Positions 45,376 to 53,475 of a stretch of DNA of 64,000 bases are shown here, piece after piece; the first letter of the stretch is position 1; every line of letters begins with the position of its first letter. The translations under genes and the position numbers were made by a program. The stretch spans positions 1,612,001-1,676,000 of the forward strand of contig NZ_CP071796.1 of the NCBI RefSeq assembly GCF_017498525.1, given 5' to 3'. Below the pieces are notes generated by a model. It searched no databases. It was given only the letters and a program-made list of their open reading frames with translations, and was not told the DNA's origin. Source of the DNA: Ottowia testudinis. Its GTDB lineage: Bacteria > Pseudomonadota > Gammaproteobacteria > Burkholderiales > Burkholderiaceae_C.

Positions 45376-45839
45376 CCGCCATCGAGTTGTTTCATCTGCG
45401 CCGCGCGCGCGACAAGCCGCGCGCCGTTGCCCTGTTGACGGAGCAAGCCGGGTTGACGGCGCAAGCGGCGCTGGCGGTGGTGCATCAGGCCGTGGGCGGC
45501 GGCAAACCACAGGTGAGTGTGGCGGGCGATGAGGCCGCCGCGCGGCGGCTGATCGTGGCGCTGGCCGACACCGGCTTTGTCGCCCGGCGTGCGGCCGTCG
45601 ATCACTTCGACGCCGCCCGGCACGCTGGGCTGGCCCTGGACGCGGTGCTGCCCCGCTGCGCGCCCGGCGCGGCAAACGCGGCGGGTGCCGCGCTGCTGGC
45701 GGGCGACTGGGCCGAGGCGCTGGCGCTGACCCTGCAGCACCTGCAGGTGCACCGCCCAGCGGCTGACGCGGATCGGCTGCGGTTGGAGCGCGCCGCCATC
45801 GACACCGGGCTGGTGCGCGGTGTGCCGGGGCGGGTATGA
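45372..45839 (+). CDS. Hypothetical protein with an L7/L12 C-terminal-domain-like stretch
   Basis: About 155 residues. I do not recognise a named family. The stretch RAVALLTEQAGLTAQAALAV, then VHQAVGGGKPQVSVAGDEAA and ARRLIVALADTGFVARR, resembles the alpha/beta rhythm of ribosomal protein L7/L12 C-terminal domains (VK.V.E.TGL.LKEAK...A..l..AGA), an inference only. The C-terminal half is helical with LLAGDWAEALALTLQHLQVH. GTG 45372 overlaps the murB TGA as GTGA, implying translational coupling; very high GC. No other start fits. Confidence 0.5.
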   Translation: MTAIELFHLRRARDKPRAVALLTEQAGLTAQAALAVVHQAVGGGKPQVSVAGDEAAARRLIVALADTGFVARRAAVDHFDAARHAGLALDAVLPRCAPGAANAAGAALLAGDWAEALALTLQHLQVHRPAADADRLRLERAAIDTGLVRGVPGRV

Positions 45840-45894
45840 GCAGGGCGCGCCACTTTGCGGTGGCATCGGAAGATCAAGGACAAGGCCACCAGAC

Positions 45895-46092
45895 ATGCGT
45901 TTATCGACCGTGATGGCCGTGCTTTTCATGGGCGCGGTGCTGTACGTCGTCATGGCCATCATCCGGTACGTGGTGATCGGCCGCATGGAAGGCATGCAGG
46001 ACGAAGCGCTCGAGCACCGCCGCAAGGCTGTGCGCGGGGCGGTGTTCGGCGCGGCCGCGCTGGTGATCGCCATTTTGGCCAACTGGTGGTAG
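45895..46092 (+). CDS. Small membrane protein, unknown
   Basis: 65 residues with two helices: VMAVLFMGAVLYVVMAIIRY and AVRGAVFGAAALVIAILANW, joined by a charged loop MEGMQDEALEHRRK. No family known to me. ATG 45895 is preceded by a weak AAGGCC. It follows the murB-linked gene by 55 bases and could share its transcript. Confidence 0.6.
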   Translation: MRLSTVMAVLFMGAVLYVVMAIIRYVVIGRMEGMQDEALEHRRKAVRGAVFGAAALVIAILANWW

Positions 46093-46095
46093 AGG

Positions 46096-46150
46096 CAAAA
46101 AACGGTGCTGGCGCTGGCTGATCAAGCGCGGGCAGCTATTAAAAAGAAAG
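46096..46150 (-). repeat. Family A element, copy 14 (reverse orientation)
   Basis: caaaaaacggtgctg, core GCGCTGGCTGATCAAGCGC, GGGCAGCTATTAAAAAGAAA. It begins 4 bases after the small membrane protein stop. Confidence 0.8.
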
Positions 46151-46207
46151 CGAAATCGCCGATTCCCCAGCCGATTGGGCAGATTTCAGCCGATGCCGTT
46201 GAAAAAG

Positions 46208-46372
46208 GCCGCTTCGGGCCCCGTTTGAGGGAAGCGGCACCCATCACGCCTTTTAAAATTCCACGTTTCAGACATGGGTATTGACTTTGCTGCTTCAGCC
46301 CGATCTGCGTGAATCCAAGGCACGGCTCGTTTGATTCGCGCCGTTTTCATGTCCGTGGCACCACCGGGTGCC
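46208..46372 (+). other. Leader region of the 46389 gene with two hairpins
   Basis: GCCGCTTC (from about 46209) and GAAGCGGC can pair across a 15-base loop. A second hairpin GGCACC-ACCG-GGTGCC (46357-46372) lies 6 bases before the Shine-Dalgarno GAGGAG. TTGACT near 46282 is a possible -35. The rest of the 296-base gap 46093-46388 shows nothing else. Confidence 0.35.
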
Positions 46373-46388
46373 TTGTTCGAGGAGTCAC

Positions 46389-47051
46389 ATGCCATTCATC
46401 AAGACTTCCGTCGGCCGCAACGAGCTGATCGACGAGGCCACGCGGCTCACCGCGCGCGAGCGCCAGATCGTGCTGCTGTGCACCGGCACGCGCCCGACCG
46501 AGCGGCTGGTGGATATCTTCGGCCCCGAGGTGCTGGACGATCTGAAAGAGCTGGAGCAGCGCGGCCTGGTGCGGCTGCTTGAGCTGGTTCCGGCCGGGGC
46601 TGACGCACCCAGCTTGGACGCAACGCCGGTTGCCGCCCCCGGGGCCGTGGTGCCGCCCGCGGCCGCACCCATGGCGCCTGAGCTGTCCGGTGAGTCATGG
46701 GGCGCCCACGCCTGGTTGATGGCCGCGCGGGGTGCCGCGCTGGCGGTGCTGGAGCAGGTCGGCCCGTCGGATGACGAAGTGCGTTACCTGATCGAGAGCT
46801 ATCAAGACGCCGAGTCAGAAAACGATGTGCTGATGCTGGTGGCGCAAACCACGCGCGTGACCTTGTGCCTGGCGGGCAAGAAAGCCGCCGCCAAGGTTTC
46901 AATGGGCCTGGGCTACCTGCTGCCCGACACGGCCATCCCCAGCCTGCTGGACTGCATGCTGGAAAGCTCCGACCCCGAACTGGTGGGGTGGCTTTACGAA
47001 CGATTGCTTGCAGGCAGCGACAACACCCTGGCTGACGCCCGCGCCGTCTGA
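46389..47051 (+). CDS. Hypothetical protein, predicted N-terminal winged-helix-like region
   Basis: A 220-residue cytoplasmic protein. The N-terminal 70 residues (ATRLTARERQIVLLCTGTRP, ERLVDIFGPEVLDDLKELEQ, RGLVRLLELV) look like a small winged helix. An Ala/Pro linker follows, then a helical C-terminal domain (LIESYQDAESENDVLMLVAQ, SMGLGYLLPDTAIPSLLDCM). I know similar proteins only as Burkholderiales hypotheticals. ATG 46389 has GAGGAG at good spacing. Monocistronic, with a hairpin just before the Shine-Dalgarno. Confidence 0.7.
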   Translation: MPFIKTSVGRNELIDEATRLTARERQIVLLCTGTRPTERLVDIFGPEVLDDLKELEQRGLVRLLELVPAGADAPSLDATPVAAPGAVVPPAAAPMAPELSGESWGAHAWLMAARGAALAVLEQVGPSDDEVRYLIESYQDAESENDVLMLVAQTTRVTLCLAGKKAAAKVSMGLGYLLPDTAIPSLLDCMLESSDPELVGWLYERLLAGSDNTLADARAV

Positions 47052-47156
47052 CGCGGGCGGTTCAGCAGCGCCATCAGGCTGCCTGAGCCGCCCCATGCCC
47101 GGCAGCGCCGTGGCCGATGCATCGCGTGCTGGCGACCAACGTCCGGCAAGGCCGGT

Positions 47157-47660
47157 TCAAAGCGTCAGCTCCCAGTGCTCGCCCACCAGATCGGCACCAA
47201 AGCTGTGGTGGGGCTCTCTTGCTATCAATTCGAAACCACGCCGCGCATAGATGGCGCGGGCCGCCAGCAGATTGGCGTTGGTCCACAGCACCAGCTTGGC
47301 ATAGCCCTTGGCGCGTGCGAAGGCGATGCATTCGTCCGTCAGCCGGCCGCCCAGCCCAAGCCCGCGCGCGGCGGGCGTCAGGATCAGCAGGCGCAGTTGC
47401 GCTTGCGAATCACTCTTGCGCACCACGAACACGGCGCCCACGCGCTCGCCATCCAGCTCGGCGATCCAGCCGCGCTCGCACGCTGGATCGTGCGTGCGGA
47501 TCATTTGCGCCGCGATCTCGGCCACCAGCGCCTCAAACTCACTGTTCCAGCCGAATTCTTCCCAATACAGCGCGCCGTGCTGCTGCACCACCCAACCCAT
47601 GTCGCCGGGGCGCGGATCGCGCAACACCAGCGTGCGCACCGGTTCGTTCGCGCGCGCCAT
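47157..47660 (-). CDS. GNAT family N-acetyltransferase
   Basis: A 167-residue acyltransferase with the GNAT fold. The acetyl-CoA pyrophosphate loop is LLILTPAARGLGLGGRLTDE (motif A, R/Q-x-x-G-x-G/A form). The preceding strand is GAVFVVRKSDSQAQLRL and motif B is LLAARAIYARRGFELIAREP. The N-terminus resembles the MarR-associated GNAT subgroup (GDMGWVVQQHGALYWEEFGW). The substrate is unknown. It follows ppnP by 7 bases and is probably cotranscribed. Confidence 0.88.
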   Translation of the reverse strand: MARANEPVRTLVLRDPRPGDMGWVVQQHGALYWEEFGWNSEFEALVAEIAAQMIRTHDPACERGWIAELDGERVGAVFVVRKSDSQAQLRLLILTPAARGLGLGGRLTDECIAFARAKGYAKLVLWTNANLLAARAIYARRGFELIAREPHHSFGADLVGEHWELTL

Positions 47661-47667
47661 GGCGTGG

Positions 47668-47985
47668 TCAGCCGAAATGGCAGATGTAGTGGTACGGCTC
47701 GGTCACGCGAATCTCGAATGACGAGTGGGCAGGGATGCTGAACTTGTCGCCCGGGCCAGACTTTTTCCATTCGTCGCTGCCAGCCAGCTTGTATTCGCAA
47801 CTGCCGCCCACGCATTCCATGATCTCGGCGGCGCCGGTGTTGAAGGTCAGGGTGGCGGGCAGCACCACGCCCACGCTTTTCTTGGTGCCGTCGGCCAGCG
47901 TGAAGCCGTGCGAGACGCATTTACCGTCGAAATACACGTTGGCTTGGGTGGTCAGGGTGACGTTCGGGATAACTGTGCTGGTCAT
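47668..47985 (-). CDS. ppnP: Pyrimidine/purine nucleoside phosphorylase PpnP
   Basis: A 105-residue cupin-fold enzyme (DUF1255) that phosphorolyses several nucleosides to free base and ribose 1-phosphate. ANVYFDGKCVSHGFTLADGT, KKSVGVVLPATLTFNTGAAE and the C-terminal FEIRVTEPYHYICHFG match the family across its full length. ATG 47985. It is divergent from trmJ and followed closely by the GNAT gene. Confidence 0.93.
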   Translation of the reverse strand: MTSTVIPNVTLTTQANVYFDGKCVSHGFTLADGTKKSVGVVLPATLTFNTGAAEIMECVGGSCEYKLAGSDEWKKSGPGDKFSIPAHSSFEIRVTEPYHYICHFG

Positions 47986-48036
47986 GAAAAGGCCGAAAGC
48001 TCAGGTTGCGACAGCCGGCGATGTTAGCCGCGCGGC

Positions 48037-48042
48037 GACAAT
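48037..48042 (+). promoter_or_regulatory. Putative -10 box of leaderless trmJ transcript
   Basis: GACAAT, 7 bases before the trmJ ATG at 48050, no Shine-Dalgarno between. Confidence 0.45.
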
Positions 48043-48049
48043 CCGCGCC

Positions 48050-48910
48050 ATGCAGCCTGATGCCTTGGTGCCGCGCACCCGCTTCGTTTTGATCGACACC
48101 AGCCACGCCGGCAACGTGGGCGCGGTGGCGCGGGCCATGAAGGTGATGGGGTTTGACGACCTGGTGCTGGTCAACCCGCGCTGGCCCGACGTGCTGACGC
48201 GCCCTGAGGCCATCGAGCGCGCCAGCGGCGCTGGCGATGTGCTGGCCAGGGCACGCACCGTGCCCACGCTTCATGAGGCGCTGCACGGCATGACCCACCT
48301 GTGCGCCACCGCCATGACGCCGCGCGACTTCGGGCCGCCCACACGCACGCCGCGTGCGCATTTCGATTTGCTACTGAATCAAGAGCTGGCTGCGCTGGAT
48401 GGACAAGCGCCAGAGTCCGATTTGGTTCAAAACGCCGAACAAGGCGTGGCCTTCCTGTTCGGCAGCGAGCGCTATGGCATGAAGAACGAAGACGTGTACC
48501 GTTGCCACGTCGCCCTCAGCATTCCCACGCACCCGGACTACGGCTCGCTCAACATCGCCGCCGCCGTGCAACTCATCGCCTACGACTGGCGACTGGCGCT
48601 GGCCGCGCGCTTTGGCGGCTTCGACATCGCGCCGTCCGTGCGCGAGCCGGTGCAAGCCGACGCGCCACAGGTCGCCGGCATGCTGGCGCACTGGCAGCAG
48701 GCGCTGGTTGACATTGACTTTCTCGACCCCGCCGCGCCGAAGAAGCTGATGCCGCGCTTGGCGCAACTGTTTAACCGCGCACAGCCGACGGTCGAAGAAA
48801 TCCACATTCTGCGCGGCATCGCCAAGGCCATGCAGCAAAGCGCGGCGCGCGCCAACGCACATGCGCCTGCCGGCGCGCCGAACCCAGCGCCGCCGCAGGG
48901 CGCGCGCTAG
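48050..48910 (+). CDS. trmJ: tRNA (cytidine/uridine-2'-O-)-methyltransferase TrmJ
   Basis: A 286-residue SPOUT methyltransferase methylating ribose 32 in the tRNA anticodon loop. Knotted-fold motifs: [20 protein letters not shown] (motif 1), [16 protein letters not shown] (motif 2) and [20 protein letters not shown] (motif 3). The C-terminal extension with a long helix is usual for TrmJ. Residues [16 protein letters not shown], between motifs 1 and 2, are encoded by a family A element in frame. cysE follows 13 bases later, so the two genes likely form an operon. Confidence 0.93.
   Translation: MQPDALVPRTRFVLIDTSHAGNVGAVARAMKVMGFDDLVLVNPRWPDVLTRPEAIERASGAGDVLARARTVPTLHEALHGMTHLCATAMTPRDFGPPTRTPRAHFDLLLNQELAALDGQAPESDLVQNAEQGVAFLFGSERYGMKNEDVYRCHVALSIPTHPDYGSLNIAAAVQLIAYDWRLALAARFGGFDIAPSVREPVQADAPQVAGMLAHWQQALVDIDFLDPAAPKKLMPRLAQLFNRAQPTVEEIHILRGIAKAMQQSAARANAHAPAGAPNPAPPQGAR
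48366..48432 (+). repeat. Family A element inside trmJ (copy 15)
   Basis: ttgctactgaatcaagAGCTG, core GCGCTGGATGGACAAGCGC, CAGAGTCCGATTTGGTTCAA. Only one base of the core stem differs from the intergenic consensus, and it is translated as [19 protein letters not shown]. Confidence 0.75.
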
Positions 48911-48923
48911 ACTTCGCGCCATC

Positions 48924-49694
48924 ATGTGGCACCGCATCCGCTCTTACACCCAGGCCATCCTCGAGCGCGACCCCGCCGCGCGCTCGGTGTGGGACGTGGT
49001 ATTTTCCTACCCAGGCTTTCATGCGCTGGTGCTGCACCGCATCGCGCACGCGCTGTGGCTGCGCGGCTGGCATTGGCTGGCGCGCTGGATTTCGCACTGG
49101 GGGCGCTTTCTGACCGGCATCGAGATCCACCCCGGCGCCACCATTGGCGAGCGCGTGTTCATCGACCACGGCATGGGCGTGGTGATCGGCGAGACGGCCG
49201 AGATCGGCGACGACTGCACCATCTACCAGGGCGTCACGCTGGGCGGCACCTCGCTTGGCAAAGGCACCAAGCGCCACCCCACGCTGGGCAAGGGCGTGGT
49301 GGTGGGCGCCAGCAGCCAGGTGCTGGGCGGCTTCACGGTCGGTGACGGGGCAAAAATCGGCTCGTCGGCGGTGGTGACCAAGCCAGTGCCGCCGGGCGCC
49401 ACCGCCGTGGGCAACCCGGCGCGCATCATCCTGGCCGACGACGTGGCCAAGCGCGAAGAGGCGGCGGCCAAATTGGGCTTTTCAGCTTACGGCGTCACGC
49501 AAAGCGACGACCCGGTCAGCCAGGCCCTGCGCGGCCTGATCGACGGCACGGCCACGCACGATCACCAGATCACCCTGCTGTGGCAGGCGGTGGAAAAGCT
49601 GGCCTGCAAGCTCGACCCCAACTGCGTGCCCAAGGACGCGGCGAAGGGAGAAACCTTCGAGGCGGACAAGTGGAACGAAGTGGTGGGTAAATAG
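48924..49694 (+). CDS. cysE: Serine O-acetyltransferase
   Basis: A 256-residue acetyltransferase making O-acetylserine for cysteine synthesis. The left-handed beta-helix hexapeptide repeats run from [20 protein letters not shown] through [20 protein letters not shown] to [20 protein letters not shown], with the His-Asp catalytic pair in [12 protein letters not shown]. It belongs to the shorter class with an extended C-terminus, as in other beta-proteobacteria. ATG 48924; a TAGACT (48907-48912) sits 11 bases upstream. Downstream of trmJ. Confidence 0.94.
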   Translation: MWHRIRSYTQAILERDPAARSVWDVVFSYPGFHALVLHRIAHALWLRGWHWLARWISHWGRFLTGIEIHPGATIGERVFIDHGMGVVIGETAEIGDDCTIYQGVTLGGTSLGKGTKRHPTLGKGVVVGASSQVLGGFTVGDGAKIGSSAVVTKPVPPGATAVGNPARIILADDVAKREEAAAKLGFSAYGVTQSDDPVSQALRGLIDGTATHDHQITLLWQAVEKLACKLDPNCVPKDAAKGETFEADKWNEVVGK

Positions 49695-49710
49695 GGCGCC
49701 GCCCTTGCCG

Positions 49711-50133
49711 CTACGCCGAGAGGCGCTGCACCCGATCGGGCGGCAGCAGTTTGGCGAAGTCGCGGTCGAAGGTGACCAGCACCAGATCACGCGCCAGCAC
49801 CTGCGCGGCGATCCAAGCGTCCGGTAAGTCATTGGCCCGCAATTGGTGGCGCTGGCACAGCGCCTTGAGTTGCGGCCATTCGTCGGGCAGCCGCGCGTGC
49901 GCGGCGCAGGCTTGCCTGACCACGTCGATGAACGCCAGCGCCGTGTCGATGGGGGTCGGCACGACAAACACCTTGGGGTGCGTGACCAGCCGCAGAAAAC
50001 TGGCGGCCACGGTGGGCAGCAAGGTGAGCGCATTCCGCCCGGCCAGCGCCGATTCGAGCCATGTGCGCGCCGCCGCGTGGTGCGGGTGGTCGGCCCGCGA
50101 GGCGGCCACCAGCACGTTGACGTCGGGTGTCAT
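49711..50133 (-). CDS. vapC: VapC-family toxin, PIN-domain ribonuclease
   Basis: A 140-residue PIN-domain protein of a type II toxin-antitoxin pair. The acidic triad is visible: Asp4 (MTPDVNVLVAASRADHPHH), the central Asp/Glu region around ANDLPDAWIAAQVLARDLVL and the last Asp in TFDRDFAKLLP. Such toxins cut tRNA or rRNA. It overlaps the antitoxin gene by 4 bases (ATGA). Complete, unlike the remnant at 29.1 kb. Confidence 0.88.
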   Translation of the reverse strand: MTPDVNVLVAASRADHPHHAAARTWLESALAGRNALTLLPTVAASFLRLVTHPKVFVVPTPIDTALAFIDVVRQACAAHARLPDEWPQLKALCQRHQLRANDLPDAWIAAQVLARDLVLVTFDRDFAKLLPPDRVQRLSA

Positions 50134-50390
50134 ACCGCGTCGTCTTCGGCGGCGGCCAGCAGGGATTGGTTGCTCAAGGGGTTGACCCCCGGCGCCAGGC
50201 CGTGGCGGCCATCGAACACCGGCAGTGTGACCCCGCCCGCCAACGCTTGGGCGCTATCGCCGTTGTCGCCCCGGGCGTAGCGCGCCAGAAAGTCGCGCAC
50301 CTTGGCGCTAACCGAGGTGCCTTCCTCGATGGCGCGCAGGCGTGCCTTGCGCACGGTGTCTTCATCAAGCGAGATGGTCAGATTGGTCAT
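50130..50390 (-). CDS. vapB: VapB-type antitoxin (ribbon-helix-helix)
   Basis: 86 residues. The N-terminal ribbon-helix-helix is MTNLTISLDEDTVRKARLRA, then IEEGTSVSAKVRDFLARYA, which binds DNA. The C-terminal tail (PVFDGRHGLAPGVNPLSNQS) should wrap and inhibit the PIN toxin. It is the first gene of the pair, directly behind a 33-bp inverted-repeat operator, as expected for autoregulation of toxin-antitoxin operons. Confidence 0.85.
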   Translation of the reverse strand: MTNLTISLDEDTVRKARLRAIEEGTSVSAKVRDFLARYARGDNGDSAQALAGGVTLPVFDGRHGLAPGVNPLSNQSLLAAAEDDAV

Positions 50391-50397
50391 GGTGGAT

Positions 50398-50430
50398 TCA
50401 CGAAATTACGTGGAGCACGTATTTTCGTGA
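50398..50430. promoter_or_regulatory. VapB operator: 33-bp inverted repeat
   Basis: TCACGAAATTACGTG-GAG-CACGTATTTTCGTGA, arms matching at 14 of 15 positions, ending 8 bases before the vapB ATG (50390). Likely site of VapBC autoregulation. Confidence 0.85.
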
Positions 50431-50445
50431 AACCGGCGAGCACGG

Positions 50446-51039
50446 TCAAGGCTTGACGGGCCGCACCGCGCTTTTCGGCCTGAACGCCTTACATGCGGCG
50501 TCGTCCGTTTCAAGATACGGCCCGCCGATCAGGTCGATGCAGTAAGGCACGGCGGCAAAGATGCCGTGTACTTTCTGCGCGCCGCTGGCGTCTTTTAGCC
50601 CCTCCAGTGTCTCGGCAATGGCTTTCGGCTGCCCAGGCAGGTTGATGATGAGGCTTTGGCCGCGGATCACCGCCACCTGGCGGCTCAGGATGGCGGTGGG
50701 CACGAAGGCCAGGCTGATCTGGCGCATCTGCTCGCCAAAGCCGGGCATTTCCTTGTCGGCCACGGCCAGCGTGGCTTCGGGCGTGACGTCGCGCACGGCG
50801 GGGCCGGTGCCGCCGGTGGTCAGCACCAGCGCGCAGCCGGCATCGGCCAGCTCGATCAGCGTGCGGCTGATGGTGGCTTGCTCGTCGGGGATCAGGCGCG
50901 GCTCGAAGGTGATCGGGTTTTTCAGCGCGCGCGTCAGCCAGTCTTGCAGCGCGGGCAGGCCCTTGTCTTCGTAGGCGCCTTGCGAGGCGCGGTCGCTGAT
51001 GGAGACGATGCCGATGGTGACGGGCGCGGGTGAGTTCAT
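50446..51039 (-). CDS. mog: Molybdopterin adenylyltransferase MogA
   Basis: A 197-residue enzyme activating molybdopterin with ATP before molybdenum insertion. Family blocks: VTIGIVSISDRASQGAYEDK, ALVLTTGGTGPAVRDVTPEA and SLIINLPGQPKAIAETLEGL. The start ATG 51039 (MNSPAPVTIG) is preferred over a codon 15 bases upstream. A family A repeat lies directly upstream and may carry part of its promoter. Separated from vapBC by 55 bases. Confidence 0.93.
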   Translation of the reverse strand: MNSPAPVTIGIVSISDRASQGAYEDKGLPALQDWLTRALKNPITFEPRLIPDEQATISRTLIELADAGCALVLTTGGTGPAVRDVTPEATLAVADKEMPGFGEQMRQISLAFVPTAILSRQVAVIRGQSLIINLPGQPKAIAETLEGLKDASGAQKVHGIFAAVPYCIDLIGGPYLETDDAACKAFRPKSAVRPVKP

Positions 51040-51044
51040 GGCGA

Positions 51045-51102
51045 TTACTATCAAAAAAATAGCTGCTCGCGCTTGTTGGATAAGCGCTGGCGGCCTAAAA
51101 CA
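51045..51102 (+). repeat. Family A element, copy 16
   Basis: actatcaaaaaaaTAGCTGCTC, core GCGCTTGTTGGATAAGCGC, TGGCGGCCTAAAACACTTAG. Near-consensus, in the gap between mog and darP starts/stops. Confidence 0.9.
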
Positions 51103-51116
51103 CTTAGGGCCGGTGG

Positions 51117-51809
51117 TCAGCCGGCGCGGCTGTCGTCGGTGTAGCCGGCGTCTTCGGCGTCGATGGGCTGCACCTCGGGCGGGTGCGCCTCGGCCTGCGC
51201 CAGCGCGCTGTTCACCAGCTGGAACAGCTCGCGATACGCCCGGCCCTGGCGCGGCGCCTGGCCGGTGGATTCGGCCACGCGGGCGTCGGCGGGCGAGGGC
51301 GCGTCTTTGCGTGCCTGGCGCACCAGGGCGCGCAACTGCTGTACATCGGTAGCGGGAAACTGCGTGACCCAGGCGCTTGCCGCCGCGTCTTCGGCAATCA
51401 GGCGGTCGCGCCAGCTTTCGGCCGCGTGCAGGCGCAGCGTGTCGGCGGCCGAGCCCTTGCGTTGCACCTCGAAGGCAGCGCGGATGGCGTCGATCCGATC
51501 ACTTTCCAGCTGGCGCATGAGCTTGCCCACCAGCTGGCCTTGGCGGCGTTTGCCTTCGAAGTTGGTGATGCGCTTCAACTCGTCCAGCGCGTCGACCAGC
51601 TTGGACGGCAGATCGAGCGGCTCGAACAGGTCGCCACGCAGCGTGAGCAACTGTTCGCCGAGCGCCTGCAACTCGGCGCTTTGCGCCTTCAACTCGGTCT
51701 TGCTGGGGCCTTCGCCCCGCATTTCGCGCTTGAGTTCCAGGTCCAGTTCGCTGCCTTCGGCGACGAAGTGGCCGCGCACGAAATAGCCTTTCTTGGGTTT
51801 GCGGGACAT
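51117..51809 (-). CDS. darP: Ribosome biogenesis factor DarP (YjgA)
   Basis: A 230-residue helical protein that assists late 50S subunit maturation. SRKPKKGYFVRGHFVAEGSE, KTELKAQSAELQALGEQLLT and RRQGQLVGKLMRQLESDRID match the DUF615/YjgA family. Its divergent partner pmbA is the usual neighbour in proteobacteria. ATG 51809; an upstream in-frame stretch is not conserved and contains a family A repeat. The C-terminal extension is Pro/Glu rich. Confidence 0.93.
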   Translation of the reverse strand: MSRKPKKGYFVRGHFVAEGSELDLELKREMRGEGPSKTELKAQSAELQALGEQLLTLRGDLFEPLDLPSKLVDALDELKRITNFEGKRRQGQLVGKLMRQLESDRIDAIRAAFEVQRKGSAADTLRLHAAESWRDRLIAEDAAASAWVTQFPATDVQQLRALVRQARKDAPSPADARVAESTGQAPRQGRAYRELFQLVNSALAQAEAHPPEVQPIDAEDAGYTDDSRAG

Positions 51810-51848
51810 GGTGTGATTCTGTGTGGGTTGCTGCGCTGCAGGATGCTT

Positions 51849-51902
51849 CTCTTTTTGTAGCTGCTCGCGCTTTTCAGGCATGCGCTGCGGCCCGATTTTA
51901 TC
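51849..51902 (+). repeat. Family A element, copy 17
   Basis: ctctttttgTAGCTGCTC, core GCGCTTTTCAGGCATGCGC (right arm one change), TGCGGCCCGATTTTATCC. It lies in the shared upstream region of darP and pmbA. Confidence 0.85.
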
Positions 51903-51964
51903 CTTCGATCACAGCGCGAAAGCTGCTCTGCGTTGCGGGCACGGCAATGGCGCGCGCGGCCGCC

Positions 51965-51970
51965 TAGAAT
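51965..51970 (+). promoter_or_regulatory. Putative -10 box of pmbA
   Basis: TAGAAT, 10 bases before the ATG at 51981; no clear Shine-Dalgarno. Confidence 0.35.
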
Positions 51971-51980
51971 ACCCTTCACC

Positions 51981-53354
51981 ATGCAAGACACCTCCAAAGC
52001 CCTGCCGGGCTTTTCTTATTCCCGCGCGTTTTTCGAAGAGCTGGTGGACACCGCCATGGCGCACGCCAAGAAGCTCGGTGCCAGCGATGTCGGCGCCGAG
52101 GCGTCCGAAGGCTCGGGCCTGAGCGTCAGCGTGCGCAAGGGCGAGCTGGAGACGGTGGAGCGCAATCGCGACAAGTCGCTGGGCGTGACGGTGTATCTGG
52201 GCCAGCGGCGCGGCAACGCCAGCACGTCGGATTTTTCGCGCGCGGCCATCGAGCAGACGGTGCAGGCGGCCTACGACATCGCCCGCTTCACCGCCGAAGA
52301 CCCGGTGGCCGGTCTGCCGGACGAGGCCGATATCGCCCGCCCGGCCGAACAGCGCGACCTGGATCTGTTCCACCCCTGGCCCATCACCAGCGCGCAGGCG
52401 GCCGAGATGGCGCTGGCGTGCGAGGCGGCGGCGTTTGGCGTCGATAAGCGCATCACCAACAGCGAAGGCGCGGGCGTGTCGGCGCAGCAAAGCCATTTTT
52501 TCAGCGCGCATTCGCATGGCTTTCGTGGCGGCTATGCCAGCTCGCGCCACAGCCTTTCGGTGGCGCCGATTGCCGGCAAGGGCAGCGGCATGCAGCGCGA
52601 CCATTGGTACAGCTCGGAGCGCAATGCGTGCGATCTGGCGGCGCCCGAGGCGGTGGGCCGCTACGCCGCCGAGCGCGCCTTGAGCCGTTTGAAAAGCCGC
52701 AAAGTCGCCACCCGCGAGTGCCCGGTGTTGTTCGAGTCGCCGCTGGCCGCTGGCCTGCTGGGCGGCTTTGTGCAGGCGGTGAGCGGCGGGGCGCTGTACC
52801 GCAAGACATCCTTTCTGGCCGATTCGCTGGGCAAGAACGTGTTTCCCGAACACATCGACGTGGTGGAAGACCCGTTCGTCGCTGGCGGCAAGGGATCGTC
52901 GCCGTTTGATGAGGAAGGCGTGCGGGTGAAGGCGCGCAAGGTGGTCGATGGGGGCCAAGTCGAGGGCTATTTCCTCAGCACCTATTCGGCGCGCAAGCTG
53001 GGCATGAAAACCACCGGCAACGCGGGCGGCTCGCACAACCTCACGCTGTCGTCGCGCCTGACGCGCGCCGGTGACGATCTGGACGAGATGCTGCGCAAGC
53101 TGGGCACTGGCCTGTTCGTGATCGAGCTGATGGGGCAGGGCGTCAACTACGTGACGGGCGACTATTCGCGCGGCGCCAGCGGTTTCTGGGTCGAGAACGG
53201 GCGCATCGCCTTTCCCGTGCAAGAGATCACCATCGCCGGCAACCTGCGCCAGATGCTGGCCGGTATCCAGGCCGTGGGCGCGGACGCGTACACCCATGGC
53301 GCCAAGACGGTGGGCTCGGTGCTGGTGGACCGGATGACGCTGGCGGGCAACTGA
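51981..53354 (+). CDS. pmbA: Metalloprotease PmbA/TldE
   Basis: A 457-residue subunit of the TldD/TldE complex, which degrades or matures small peptides (microcin B17, CcdA). It carries DVGAEASEGSGLSVSVRKGE, KSLGVTVYLGQRRGNASTSD, FESPLAAGLLGGFVQAVSGG and TGNAGGSHNLTLSS. As in other TldE/PmbA subunits, no HExxxH zinc site is visible; catalysis lies in TldD, absent from this window. ATG 51981. Divergent from darP. Confidence 0.94.
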   Translation: MQDTSKALPGFSYSRAFFEELVDTAMAHAKKLGASDVGAEASEGSGLSVSVRKGELETVERNRDKSLGVTVYLGQRRGNASTSDFSRAAIEQTVQAAYDIARFTAEDPVAGLPDEADIARPAEQRDLDLFHPWPITSAQAAEMALACEAAAFGVDKRITNSEGAGVSAQQSHFFSAHSHGFRGGYASSRHSLSVAPIAGKGSGMQRDHWYSSERNACDLAAPEAVGRYAAERALSRLKSRKVATRECPVLFESPLAAGLLGGFVQAVSGGALYRKTSFLADSLGKNVFPEHIDVVEDPFVAGGKGSSPFDEEGVRVKARKVVDGGQVEGYFLSTYSARKLGMKTTGNAGGSHNLTLSSRLTRAGDDLDEMLRKLGTGLFVIELMGQGVNYVTGDYSRGASGFWVENGRIAFPVQEITIAGNLRQMLAGIQAVGADAYTHGAKTVGSVLVDRMTLAGN

Positions 53355-53401
53355 GGCGGCGCTGATGGCGGGCGCGCGCGGCGCCGGGTGATCCGCTCAG
53401 C

Positions 53402-53457
53402 ATGAAAAAGGCTGCTCGCGCTTGCCTATCAAGCGCGAGCAGCTATGAATTTGATAC
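53402..53457. repeat. Family A element, copy 18 (fully symmetric)
   Basis: GCTGCTCGCGCTTG-CCTAT-CAAGCGCGAGCAGC (53411-53443): 14-base perfect arms, so both the core and the outer AGCTGCTCGC are mirrored. Flanked by atgaaaaag and tatgaatttgata. This is the most regular copy and shows the likely intact hairpin. It lies between the convergent pmbA and YqeY-type gene. Confidence 0.9.
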
Positions 53458-53475
53458 TTCGCGCCGCGCGGCGGG

